Assembly (NCBI GenBank): GCA_020845635.1
Contig: JADLFI010000037.1
Span: 154,853-218,852, forward strand
Direction of reading: 5' to 3'
DNA: 64,000 nucleotides
DNA from: Bacteroidia bacterium
GTDB taxonomy: Bacteria; Bacteroidota; Bacteroidia; UBA4408
Below are positions 1 to 7,426 of the stretch, piece by piece. The notes beneath the pieces are model-generated. The model did no database searches, was not told the origin of the DNA, and worked only from the letters and a program-made list of their open reading frames with translations. Both the position numbers and the translations under genes were made by a program. Each line of letters starts with the position of its first letter. Position 1 is the first letter of the stretch.

Positions 1-366
1 GATACCCGACAAACTGATATTTTTATAGGTTTGCCTACCCCGGCCAATGCATTGTTTATTTGCTTTTTGCCATTTATTATGTTTCCTGGCGAGAATATGA
101 TAGCTTTATGGCTACTTAAGCCTTATATATTAATAGCAATAGCTTTAATTATGTCTGTACTCCTGGTAGCCGAAATACCATTGTTAGCTTTAAAGTTTAA
201 AAACTTTAGCTGGAATCAAAATCAATGGCGATACACCCTGATAATACTGGCATTAATTTTATTAGTCATATTAAAATTACAGGCTGTACCTTTTATTGTT
301 ATTTTATATGTAATTTTGTCTTTAATTCAGAATATTTTTAACGCTAAAACACAAAGTAACAGTTAA
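1..366 (+). CDS. pssA: CDP-diacylglycerol--serine O-phosphatidyltransferase, C-terminal part
   Basis: The reading frame is open from the first base of the window, so the N-terminus lies outside it. About 121 residues are visible. They begin with the motif FIGLPTPANA, which is typical of the Bacteroidota PssA branch of the CDP-alcohol phosphatidyltransferase family, followed by three or four hydrophobic segments. The family transfers a phosphatidyl group from CDP-diacylglycerol to serine at the inner membrane, the first step toward phosphatidylethanolamine. The catalytic DG-AR-D-D motif would lie upstream of the window and cannot be checked. The stop codon is one base before the purS start, so the two are probably co-transcribed. 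The family assignment rests on this one motif plus the membrane topology. Confidence 0.8.
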   Translation, partial: DTRQTDIFIGLPTPANALFICFLPFIMFPGENMIALWLLKPYILIAIALIMSVLLVAEIPLLALKFKNFSWNQNQWRYTLIILALILLVILKLQAVPFIVILYVILSLIQNIFNAKTQSNS

Positions 367-367
367 T

Positions 368-619
368 ATGAAATTCAAAGCTGAGATTGACATAATGCCT
401 TTAAAGGCTTTGCTCGACCCACAAGGAAAAGCAGTTACACAAAGTATGAAAAACCTGCACTTGTCAGAAATTACAAATGTGCGCATAGGTAAACATATAA
501 GCCTTGACATTGAAGCCCCCGACAAAAAAACAGCCGAAAGTAAAGTTGATGAAGCTTGTAGAAAACTACTTGCCAATCAAATTATGGAAAGCTATGAATT
601 TGAACTTTTGGAAATGTAA
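368..619 (+). CDS. purS: Phosphoribosylformylglycinamidine synthase subunit PurS
   Basis: This 83-residue protein has the size and pattern of PurS, the small subunit of the three-part FGAM synthase (PurS-PurQ-PurL) in purine biosynthesis. Family features include the N-terminal strand KFKAEIDIMPLKALLDPQGKA, the conserved GK in VRIGKHISLDIE, and the C-terminal LLANQIMESYEFEL. PurS bridges the glutaminase PurQ and the synthetase PurL and helps channel ammonia. It lies one base after the pssA stop. Its partners are elsewhere in the window: small PurL at 26305-28548 and PurQ at 38125-38817. Its presence shows that this organism does not rely on the single-chain enzyme of the E. coli type. Confidence 0.9.
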   Translation: MKFKAEIDIMPLKALLDPQGKAVTQSMKNLHLSEITNVRIGKHISLDIEAPDKKTAESKVDEACRKLLANQIMESYEFELLEM

Positions 620-650
620 AATTTTAATCTTAGTTCTGCTCAACTAGCTA

Positions 651-1130
651 ATGATGAACAAACCCAGTTTTGATGATATATATATGGACTTGGCAATGAA
701 ACTTGCCGAACGCTCGCATTGTGTAAAAATGCACGTTGGGGCAGTGCTTACCAAAGACACTCGTATTGTTTCGTTAGGCTATAACGGGCCTCCTGCCGGT
801 ACACACAATTGCGATGAAGAATGGCCTGAGGAAGGCTGCCCGCGAGATAGCAAGGGGAGTTGCTCTTTAGCACTTCATGCCGAACAGAATGCTATTTTGT
901 ATGCCTCAAAAAATAATGTAAGTGTTGAAGGAGCAACCTTATATGTTACCCTTTCGCCTTGTATTGCCTGTGCCCGTATTATTTTCACTACAGGTATTCG
1001 TAAAGTTATATATCTTAACAGTTATGCCGAGTATAAAAAAATACCTAGTGATGAAGGAGTAGATTTTTTAAGAAAATTCGGTGTAGAAGCAGTTAAATTC
1101 AGCGATTTGAAAGCTGAAAAACAACTGTAA
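651..1130 (+). CDS. dCMP deaminase (ComEB-type)
   Basis: A 159-residue zinc-dependent cytidine/deoxycytidylate deaminase. The zinc site is visible as HAEQNAI (His ligand and catalytic Glu) and as PCIACA (the two Cys ligands). The N-terminal YNGPPAG loop and the cysteine-bearing insert NCDEEWPEEGCPRD are typical of dCMP deaminases, which make dUMP for thymidylate synthesis. Allosteric dCTP/dTTP control is known in the family but not visible here. Two adjacent ATG codons start the gene; the first is used. The gene is 31 bases after purS and 18 bases before the ctpA-type protease, in the same direction, so a nucleotide-metabolism operon continuing from pssA-purS is plausible. Confidence 0.88.
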   Translation: MMNKPSFDDIYMDLAMKLAERSHCVKMHVGAVLTKDTRIVSLGYNGPPAGTHNCDEEWPEEGCPRDSKGSCSLALHAEQNAILYASKNNVSVEGATLYVTLSPCIACARIIFTTGIRKVIYLNSYAEYKKIPSDEGVDFLRKFGVEAVKFSDLKAEKQL

Positions 1131-1148
1131 TAAATTGGTTTAATCGTT

Positions 1149-2783
1149 TTGGAAAACAACAATAACAAACACAATCCCTTTTATCCTTTATATTTTGCCT
1201 TAGTATTGGTAGTTGGTGTGCTTATTGGAATTACTATCAATAGAAACAGTCAGCAAAGTCGCCTACTGCAAATCTTCAGCAACAAAAATTTCTCGGCCAA
1301 CAAGGTTGATGAAGTAATGAATTATGTGCTAAAAGAATATGTGGACAGTATAAACAAAGACAGCCTTACCGACAAAACAATTGAAGCCCTGTTAAGTAAT
1401 CTCGACCCGCACTCTGTTTATATTCCTGCCGAAATTTTACAGGCAACTGTTGAACCTTTAAATGGGAATTTTGAAGGTATAGGAATTGAGTTTAATATAC
1501 TGCGTGATACTATTTATGTTGCCAATGCCATTCCCGGAGGTCCGTCAGAAAAAGCAGGAATAAAAAGTGGCGATAAAATAATTTTTGTTGATGGTAAAAA
1601 AGTTGCCGGCATAGGTATTACCAACGAAATGGTATTTAAAACATTAAAAGGCAAAGGTGGTACTGAAGTAAATATTGGTATTTTACCTCTTGGAACTTCA
1701 AAAATTGAATACTTTAAAATTATTAGAGGCAAAATTCCTATTCATAGTATTGATGCTTCATATATGATCGATTCAATAACCGGTTATATCAATATTATAC
1801 GTTTTGGTTCAACCACTTATAACGAGTTTGATGAAGCTTTGCTGAAATTAGAACAAAAAGGAATGAAACAACTAGTACTTGACCTACGCGGAAACCCCGG
1901 AGGATATTTGGATGCTGCCATACATATATGCGATGAATTTCTGCCCGAAGGTAAAACTATTGTTTACACCGAAGGTAAAAGCAGACCTCGAAAAACCTCT
2001 GTAGCCACTAAAAAAGGTCGTTTTGAAAAACAAAAATTAGTTATTCTTATTGACGAAAGTTCGGCCTCGGCAAGTGAAATTGTTGCCGGTGCCATACAGG
2101 ATAATGACCGTGGCTTAATTATAGGACGCAGATCATTTGGTAAAGGTTTGGTACAGGAGCAGAGCGAGTTTAGAGATGGTTCGGCCATCAGACTTACCAT
2201 TGCACGATATTATACACCATCAGGCCGCTCTATACAAAAGCCGTATGTAAATGGTAAATCAGCCGAATACTATCACAAAGAAGCGGAGCTTTTAGATTCG
2301 GGAGAGTTGATAAATAAAGACAGTGTAAAACTGAACTTAAAATTAAAATATACCACTGCCAATGGCAGAACAGTATATGGAGGCGGAGGAATTATGCCCG
2401 ATATTTTTGTACCCCTAGATACCACCAAAGTAAACAGAAATATTACCCGATTAATATACAGCAAAGTGGTTAATGATTTTGCAATGGAGTATGTAAACAA
2501 AAACAGAGCAAAGTTAAGTTATCAAGATGTTGAGTCTTTCAACAAAAGCTTTGTAATTAATACCGCCTTATTAGATGAGTTAAGAATTTACGCCAACAAG
2601 TATGATGTTAAATTTCAGGTCACAGACTTAAATAAGGATTTTGCTTTGTTCAGTAATATTTTCAAGGCTTTAATAGCCAAAAATATCTTCAATCAGGAAG
2701 CATGGTTTTATATCAAGAACCAAAATGATGATTGTTATAAGAAAGCTATAGAAACCATTTATAAAGAAAATAACAACTTGTAA
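1149..2783 (+). CDS. S41 family C-terminal processing peptidase
   Basis: A 544-residue carboxy-terminal processing protease (CtpA/Prc class). An N-terminal membrane anchor at about residues 13-30 is followed by a helical segment, a PDZ domain (about 95-190) and the S41 protease core. The motif SASASEI places the catalytic serine at about Ser306. FGKG places the catalytic lysine at about Lys331, with the 25-residue Ser-Lys spacing known from Prc. The long C-terminal part after residue 400 is usual in Bacteroidota members. Such enzymes trim or degrade periplasmic and envelope proteins from their C-termini. The start is a TTG, chosen because the membrane anchor follows directly and no better start is available. 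Its stop abuts the convergent rfbA stop with no spacer. Confidence 0.9.
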   Translation: MENNNNKHNPFYPLYFALVLVVGVLIGITINRNSQQSRLLQIFSNKNFSANKVDEVMNYVLKEYVDSINKDSLTDKTIEALLSNLDPHSVYIPAEILQATVEPLNGNFEGIGIEFNILRDTIYVANAIPGGPSEKAGIKSGDKIIFVDGKKVAGIGITNEMVFKTLKGKGGTEVNIGILPLGTSKIEYFKIIRGKIPIHSIDASYMIDSITGYINIIRFGSTTYNEFDEALLKLEQKGMKQLVLDLRGNPGGYLDAAIHICDEFLPEGKTIVYTEGKSRPRKTSVATKKGRFEKQKLVILIDESSASASEIVAGAIQDNDRGLIIGRRSFGKGLVQEQSEFRDGSAIRLTIARYYTPSGRSIQKPYVNGKSAEYYHKEAELLDSGELINKDSVKLNLKLKYTTANGRTVYGGGGIMPDIFVPLDTTKVNRNITRLIYSKVVNDFAMEYVNKNRAKLSYQDVESFNKSFVINTALLDELRIYANKYDVKFQVTDLNKDFALFSNIFKALIAKNIFNQEAWFYIKNQNDDCYKKAIETIYKENNNL

Positions 2784-3644
2784 TTATTTAACCAAACCCA
2801 TTAAATAATTACCATATCCGCTTTTCAATAATGGTTGGGCCAAAGCAACCAATTGTTCTTTATTGATAAAGCCCATACGGAAGGCTATTTCTTCAATACA
2901 ACCAATTTTTAATCCTTGGCGCTCTTCAATTACCTGAACAAATTGACCGGCCTGCATCAATGAAGTAAAGGTACCTGTATCTAACCAGGCAGTACCACGG
3001 TCAAGAATACCAACTTTTAATTTCCCCTGCTTCAAATAATGCTTATTAACATCTGTAATCTCATACTCACCGCGTGCACTGGGTTGTAGGTTTTTTGCAA
3101 TATCTACCACTTCATTATCATAAAAATACAAACCCGGTACCGCATAATTTGACTTGGGTTTTATTGGTTTTTCTTCAATACTTACTGCTTGCTTCTTTTC
3201 GTTAAACTCAACTACACCATATCTTTCAGGATCCGAAACATGGTAGGCAAATACTACTCCGCCATCGGGGTCTTTAAACTGTTGCAGTAATTCTTCCAAT
3301 CCTGAACCATAAAAAATATTATCGCCCAAAATTAAGGCAACCTTGTCATCCCCAATAAATTCTTTGCCTATTACAAAAGCCTGCGCTAAACCGTTAGGAA
3401 CAGGCTGCTCGGCATAACTGAACAAACACCCCAAACTTTTTCCATCGCCCAACAAGCGTTTAAAATGTGGCAAATCGTGAGGAGTTGAGATTATAAGTAT
3501 TTCATTTATTCCGGCCATCATCAATACCGATAATGGGTAATAAATCATTGGTTTATCATAAACAGGCATTAACTGTTTGCTTACGGCTAAAGTTAAAGGA
3601 TGAAGACGGGTTCCCGAACCGCCAGCAAGTATTATTCCTTTCAT
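2784..3644 (-). CDS. rfbA: Glucose-1-phosphate thymidylyltransferase
   Basis: A 286-residue nucleotidyltransferase with the signature [11 protein letters not shown] at its N-terminus, then [10 protein letters not shown] and the WLDTGTF motif that identify RfbA/RmlA. It joins dTTP and glucose 1-phosphate to make dTDP-glucose, the first step of dTDP-rhamnose and other dTDP-deoxysugars for surface polysaccharides. The length is normal for the family. The other rml genes are not in the window, so here it is a stand-alone gene. It lies 37 bases downstream of tRNA-Ser on the same strand and may share that transcript. No separate TAnnTTTG promoter was seen in the short gap. Confidence 0.93.
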   Translation of the reverse strand: MKGIILAGGSGTRLHPLTLAVSKQLMPVYDKPMIYYPLSVLMMAGINEILIISTPHDLPHFKRLLGDGKSLGCLFSYAEQPVPNGLAQAFVIGKEFIGDDKVALILGDNIFYGSGLEELLQQFKDPDGGVVFAYHVSDPERYGVVEFNEKKQAVSIEEKPIKPKSNYAVPGLYFYDNEVVDIAKNLQPSARGEYEITDVNKHYLKQGKLKVGILDRGTAWLDTGTFTSLMQAGQFVQVIEERQGLKIGCIEEIAFRMGFINKEQLVALAQPLLKSGYGNYLMGLVK

Positions 3645-3681
3645 GCTTAATAGTTGCTTTTAATAATTATACAATAATAAC

Positions 3682-3771
3682 TGGCGGAGACTGAGGGATT
3701 CGAACCCTCGATACACTTGCGCGTATACAAACTTTCCAGGCTTGCTCCTTCAACCACTCGGACAAGTCTCC
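3682..3771 (-). tRNA. tRNA-Ser (GGA anticodon)
   Basis: Read on the minus strand, the sequence folds as a class II tRNA. The acceptor stem GGAGACT pairs with AGTCTCC, and G-CCA is encoded at the 3' end. The T arm is GAGGGTTCGAATCCCTC. There is a long variable arm (GTATACGCGCAAGTGTAT region), as expected for serine. The anticodon stem CAAGC/GTTTG encloses the loop CTGGAAA, giving anticodon GGA, which reads UCC/UCU. The feature is 90 bases including CCA. A TAnnTTTG element lies 15 bases upstream of the mature 5' end. Confidence 0.96.
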
Positions 3772-3786
3772 AATTTTTTAGAACCA

Positions 3787-3794
3787 CAAAGTTA
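3787..3794 (-). promoter_or_regulatory. -7 promoter element for tRNA-Ser
   Basis: On the minus strand this reads TAACTTTG, an exact match to the Bacteroidota -7 consensus TAnnTTTG. It ends 15 bases before the tRNA 5' end. A TTTG lies 25 bases further upstream, somewhat wider than the usual 19-21 base spacing, so the -33 box is uncertain. Confidence 0.5.
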
Positions 3795-3859
3795 GTAAAA
3801 TTAATACTTGTATAAAATACAAATTTTCATGCCATTAAGCTACAATCCATACATCTTTA

Positions 3860-5065
3860 TTACGTCCTTATCACACCCAACTCTTTTCCAACCTTTTCAA
3901 AAGCAGCAATAGCTTTATCTAAATGGGCAATGGTATGTGCGGCCGACAGTTGAACCCTGATACGCGCTTGCTCTTTAGGAACCACCGGGTAAAAGAATCC
4001 AATTACATAAATACCCTCATCAAGCAGTTTAGCTGCAAACTCCTGCGATAGTTTGGCATCATACAGCATTACCGGGACAATAGCACTGTCGCCATCTTTA
4101 AACTCTAAACCAATTTTTCTTAAGCCTTCTTTAAAATAATTTACATTTCTCTCCAAATTATCTCGCAAATCAGTAGTTTCACTTAGCATATCTAACACAG
4201 CAATGGAGGCTCCAACAATATGAGGTGCTAATGAGTTACTGAATAAATAAGGCCTTGAACGCTGACGCAACATTTCAATGATTTCCTTTTTTCCTGCAGT
4301 AAAACCGCCCATAGCACCACCCAACGCTTTGCCCAAGGTTCCGGTAACAATATCAACACGATGCATTACATTTTTTAGTTCAATAGTTCCACGGCCTGTT
4401 TTGCCAATAAAACCGCTGGCATGGCTTTCATCAACCATTACCATAGCATTATATTTTTCGGCCAAGTCGCAAATTTTGTCTAATGGTGCTACAAATCCAT
4501 CCATAGAGAAAACACCATCAGTTACAATTAATTTGAATCTATGTTTTTGGGCTTGTTTTAATTGCTCTTCTAAATCGGCCATATCGCAATTGTTGTAACG
4601 ATAGCGGGCAGCCTTACACAACCTTACTCCATCAATAATCGAAGCGTGATTTAAAGCATCAGAAATAATGGCGTCATCTTCTCCCAACAAAGGCTCAAAC
4701 ACCCCCCCATTGGCATCAAAACAGGCAGCATAAAGAATACTGTCTTCCTGCCCCACAAAACGGGCAATCTTTTGTTCTAACTCCTTGTGTATAGTTTGTG
4801 TTCCGCAAATAAAACGTACACTGCTCATCCCATAACCATATTTTTCAAGTGTCTTCTTAGCGGCCTCAACAACCTTAGGGTGCGATGAAAGGCCTAAATA
4901 ATTATTGGCACAAAAAATAATTACTTCTTTTTCCTTGCCATCGGCTTGTTTTACTTTTACACATACTCCCTGTTCGGTACTTATAATGCGCTCGCGCTTA
5001 AATAATCCTGATTCATCAATGTTATTAAGTTCTTTACTGATATAATCTATAAATTTTGCATCCAT
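3860..5065 (-). CDS. kbl: Glycine C-acetyltransferase (2-amino-3-ketobutyrate CoA ligase)
   Basis: A 401-residue pyridoxal-phosphate enzyme of the alpha-oxoamine synthase family. The PLP lysine is Lys246 in TGTLGKALGG. DESHASGF and NNYLGLSSHP are the usual family motifs, and the length equals that of E. coli Kbl. The enzyme interconverts 2-amino-3-oxobutyrate plus CoA with glycine plus acetyl-CoA in threonine breakdown. Threonine dehydrogenase is not beside it. Related enzymes (serine palmitoyltransferase, AONS, ALAS) share the fold. The Kbl assignment rests on overall similarity, particularly ANNYLGL, SSVRFICGTQ and the C-terminal IRVQLSAAH. The start ATG is 22 bases after a TAGGTTTG promoter element. 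Confidence 0.88.
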   Translation of the reverse strand: MDAKFIDYISKELNNIDESGLFKRERIISTEQGVCVKVKQADGKEKEVIIFCANNYLGLSSHPKVVEAAKKTLEKYGYGMSSVRFICGTQTIHKELEQKIARFVGQEDSILYAACFDANGGVFEPLLGEDDAIISDALNHASIIDGVRLCKAARYRYNNCDMADLEEQLKQAQKHRFKLIVTDGVFSMDGFVAPLDKICDLAEKYNAMVMVDESHASGFIGKTGRGTIELKNVMHRVDIVTGTLGKALGGAMGGFTAGKKEIIEMLRQRSRPYLFSNSLAPHIVGASIAVLDMLSETTDLRDNLERNVNYFKEGLRKIGLEFKDGDSAIVPVMLYDAKLSQEFAAKLLDEGIYVIGFFYPVVPKEQARIRVQLSAAHTIAHLDKAIAAFEKVGKELGVIRT

Positions 5066-5087
5066 AATGTTTAAGAATTTTAAAATC

Positions 5088-5095
5088 CAAACCTA
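5088..5095 (-). promoter_or_regulatory. -7 promoter element for kbl
   Basis: The minus strand reads TAGGTTTG, matching TAnnTTTG, 22 bases before the kbl ATG. No clear TTTG box is seen at -33. Confidence 0.45.
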
Positions 5096-5121
5096 CGTTA
5101 TTTAAATAAAATATAAAAGTA

Positions 5122-5154
5122 TTTTGCCAAGCTTATCAACTTTATTTACTTTCG
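5122..5154 (+). promoter_or_regulatory. Promoter of the AstE/AspA-like hydrolase gene
   Basis: TTTTG (5122-5126) is followed after 20 bases by TACTTTCG (5147-5154), one mismatch from TAnnTTTG. The ATG at 5176 is 21 bases further on. Box spacing matches the Bacteroidota sigma factor consensus. Confidence 0.5.
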
Positions 5155-5175
5155 TTGGCAACTTAACAAATCACC

Positions 5176-6120
5176 ATGGCAGATATAATTAATATTAACG
5201 GGAAAAAGATATATCCGGGCGAGAGCGCAGAGGCCATTATGTGCACTCTTTCGTTCCCTACTCATATTGTTATTGATATTCCGGTATTTGTTTTTCGGTC
5301 GGTAAATCCCGGTCCGCGAGTATTATTTCAGGCGGGTATGCATGGCGAGGAGGTTAATGGTGTGGAAGTGGTGCGTTCGCTGCTCAAGCGCGAAGATATT
5401 AGAAACCCTCTTTGCGGTAGTATTATTTTAACCCCAATAGTTAATGTTATTGCTTTCTTAATGAATCAACGCGAGTTGCCTGATGGACGTGATTTAAACC
5501 GTTGTTTCCCGGGCTCTAAAGGGGGGTCAATGGGAAGTCGTTTAGCCTACGATTTAATGAAAAATGTTATTTCACAAATTGATTTCGGTGTTGATTTTCA
5601 TACAGGAGGTGCTAAAATAAACAATTATCCACAAGTAAGATGTTCGTTTGAAGATGAGCGTAGTATTGAATTAGCCAAAATGTTCAGCAGTCCATTCATT
5701 TTAAATGCAGGCTTAAGAGATAAATCGTTACGCAAAGAAGCATATAAAAAAGGAAAACAGATTCTTGTTTTTGAAGGCGGTGAGTCTCAGCGATTCAACA
5801 CTTTTAGCATTAATGAGGGAATTAATAGCTGTTTACGACTACTGAAAAATTTGAATATGATTAATACTGAGGTTGAAAAAAATAATCCAATATTTTTGAA
5901 TGATACCAGTTGGGTACGTGCCAAATCATCAGGGATGTTCAGAACAAGTAAAAAGTTTGGAGCATTTGTGGAAAAGGACAGTATTATAGGAAAAATAGTA
6001 AGCCCTTATGCCGAAAAAGAAATTTTATTATTTGCACCTGCTGACGGATTCCTAATAGGTATAAACAATCAGCCTATAGTAAACGAGGGCGATGCTCTGA
6101 TGAATATTGGTGTAGAATAA
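5176..6120 (+). CDS. Succinylglutamate desuccinylase/aspartoacylase family hydrolase
   Basis: A 314-residue zinc carboxypeptidase-fold hydrolase of the AstE/AspA (M14-like) family. The zinc-binding HGEE lies at about residues 56-59 and the third ligand His at about 142 in DFHTGG. RELPDGRDLNRCFPG is the conserved arginine-rich substrate loop, and a C-terminal beta domain follows. Family members remove acyl groups from N-acylated amino acids; the substrate cannot be told from sequence. In several Bacteroidota a member of this family sits near rimK, which is not seen here. The gene ends one base before the xseA start, so the two are co-transcribed from the promoter at 5122-5154. Confidence 0.82.
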   Translation: MADIININGKKIYPGESAEAIMCTLSFPTHIVIDIPVFVFRSVNPGPRVLFQAGMHGEEVNGVEVVRSLLKREDIRNPLCGSIILTPIVNVIAFLMNQRELPDGRDLNRCFPGSKGGSMGSRLAYDLMKNVISQIDFGVDFHTGGAKINNYPQVRCSFEDERSIELAKMFSSPFILNAGLRDKSLRKEAYKKGKQILVFEGGESQRFNTFSINEGINSCLRLLKNLNMINTEVEKNNPIFLNDTSWVRAKSSGMFRTSKKFGAFVEKDSIIGKIVSPYAEKEILLFAPADGFLIGINNQPIVNEGDALMNIGVE

Positions 6121-6121
6121 T

Positions 6122-7345
6122 ATGAACTTGTTTGAACAACATTTGCGTCTTTCCGATTTAACCCTTCTTATTGATAGGGTGTTGTACAATAATTTTGGCA
6201 GTAACACCTATTGGGTAAAAGCCGAAACAAGTGATGTAAAAAACTATCCGGACAGGCAGTATTGTTTTTTAACTTTAGTGGAGAAAGAAGGCAATCAGGT
6301 TATTGCCAAAATGGATGCTGTAATATGGAAACAGCAGTACCATATTATTAGAGAGTTTGTTGAAAACACAGGGGTAGGTTTTGACAAAAATATTAGTTTG
6401 TTGTTACGCGTACAGCTTGGCTTTAGCGCGCAATATGGATTAAGATTGCAAATACTGGAACTTAATGCAGGTTACACCCTTGGAGCTATTGAGCTTCAAA
6501 AGCAAGAGGTTTTAAAACAACTGGTTGAGCAAAACCCCGAAACCATTAGTTTAATTAATGGCGAATATATAACCTACAACAATCAATTACTGCTTCCGGT
6601 TGTAATACAGAAAATAGCACTTATTACTGCTCCGGGCTCTGATGGTGAACGTGATTTTTTGCATGAGTTGCAACATAATATTTACGGATATCAAATAGAA
6701 ATAGATAGTTACTTAACCCAGATTCAGGGAAACACAGCAGCGCAATCAATACTTGAAAAACTGAACTTAATTATTACCTTAGGCATAAAATACGATTTGG
6801 TAGTAATTGTAAGGGGCGGTGGTTCTCAACTTGATTTTAGTGCTTTTGATGCCTATGACTTAAGTTTAAGAGTAGCCTCTTTTCCCATACCTATAATTGC
6901 AGGCATAGGGCACGAACGCAATATTAGTATTGTTGATTTAATGTGTTATGCCTCATTAAAAACTCCTACCAAAGCAGCAGCATTTATTATTGATAACAAC
7001 TTGGCTTTTGAGCAACAAATTAATACTTTAAAGAATAGGTTAGTAAGTATTACAGATAGTATTATTCAATCGGCAAAAAGTAAAATCGAAAAATCCGAAC
7101 TCATATTAAAGAATGCGGTAACACTGTATTTTAGAGATAAAAACAATTTGCTGAATCAAAAAATTATCAGTATAAAACTGCTTGATCCAACACATATTCT
7201 ATCTCGTGGATTTGCTATACTAAAAAATAAAGAAGGGGTTATAATGAATAGCCTAAATTTAGAACCCGGCAATGTTATAACAGCAATAACCAAAGATGCC
7301 GAACTTACTTTAATTACCCAAGAGGTAATTCCATTAAAGAAATAA
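6122..7345 (+). CDS. xseA: Exodeoxyribonuclease VII large subunit
   Basis: A 407-residue protein with an N-terminal OB-fold (about residues 10-115) and the ExoVII catalytic domain. The diagnostic motif VVIVRGGGSQLDFSAFDAYD and the downstream GIGHERNISIVDLMCYASLKTPTKAA are both present. Coiled-coil segments and a short C-terminal tail follow (SRGFAIL). The enzyme degrades single-stranded DNA and acts in repair. The small subunit XseB normally accompanies it, and the gene is often adjacent; none is visible after this gene. The gene is followed by a strong GC-rich hairpin at 7368-7409. The OB-fold is less conserved than the catalytic half, as usual in Bacteroidota. Confidence 0.88.
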   Translation: MNLFEQHLRLSDLTLLIDRVLYNNFGSNTYWVKAETSDVKNYPDRQYCFLTLVEKEGNQVIAKMDAVIWKQQYHIIREFVENTGVGFDKNISLLLRVQLGFSAQYGLRLQILELNAGYTLGAIELQKQEVLKQLVEQNPETISLINGEYITYNNQLLLPVVIQKIALITAPGSDGERDFLHELQHNIYGYQIEIDSYLTQIQGNTAAQSILEKLNLIITLGIKYDLVVIVRGGGSQLDFSAFDAYDLSLRVASFPIPIIAGIGHERNISIVDLMCYASLKTPTKAAAFIIDNNLAFEQQINTLKNRLVSITDSIIQSAKSKIEKSELILKNAVTLYFRDKNNLLNQKIISIKLLDPTHILSRGFAILKNKEGVIMNSLNLEPGNVITAITKDAELTLITQEVIPLKK

Positions 7346-7367
7346 GGTATTACTCAAGGTAGCACTA

Positions 7368-7409
7368 AACGATAAGCGGGCGGCTCTAAAGAGCCGCCCG
7401 CTTATCGTT
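7368..7409. terminator. Perfect 19-bp GC-rich hairpin between convergent genes
   Basis: Arms 7368-7386 and 7391-7409 are perfectly complementary over 19 bases with a four-base loop (TAAA). It lies between the convergent xseA stop and the stop of the FG-GAP protein gene. It is likely to end transcription from both sides, although no long T-tract follows on either strand. Confidence 0.75.
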
Positions 7410-7426
7410 CTACAAAAATATAATCT

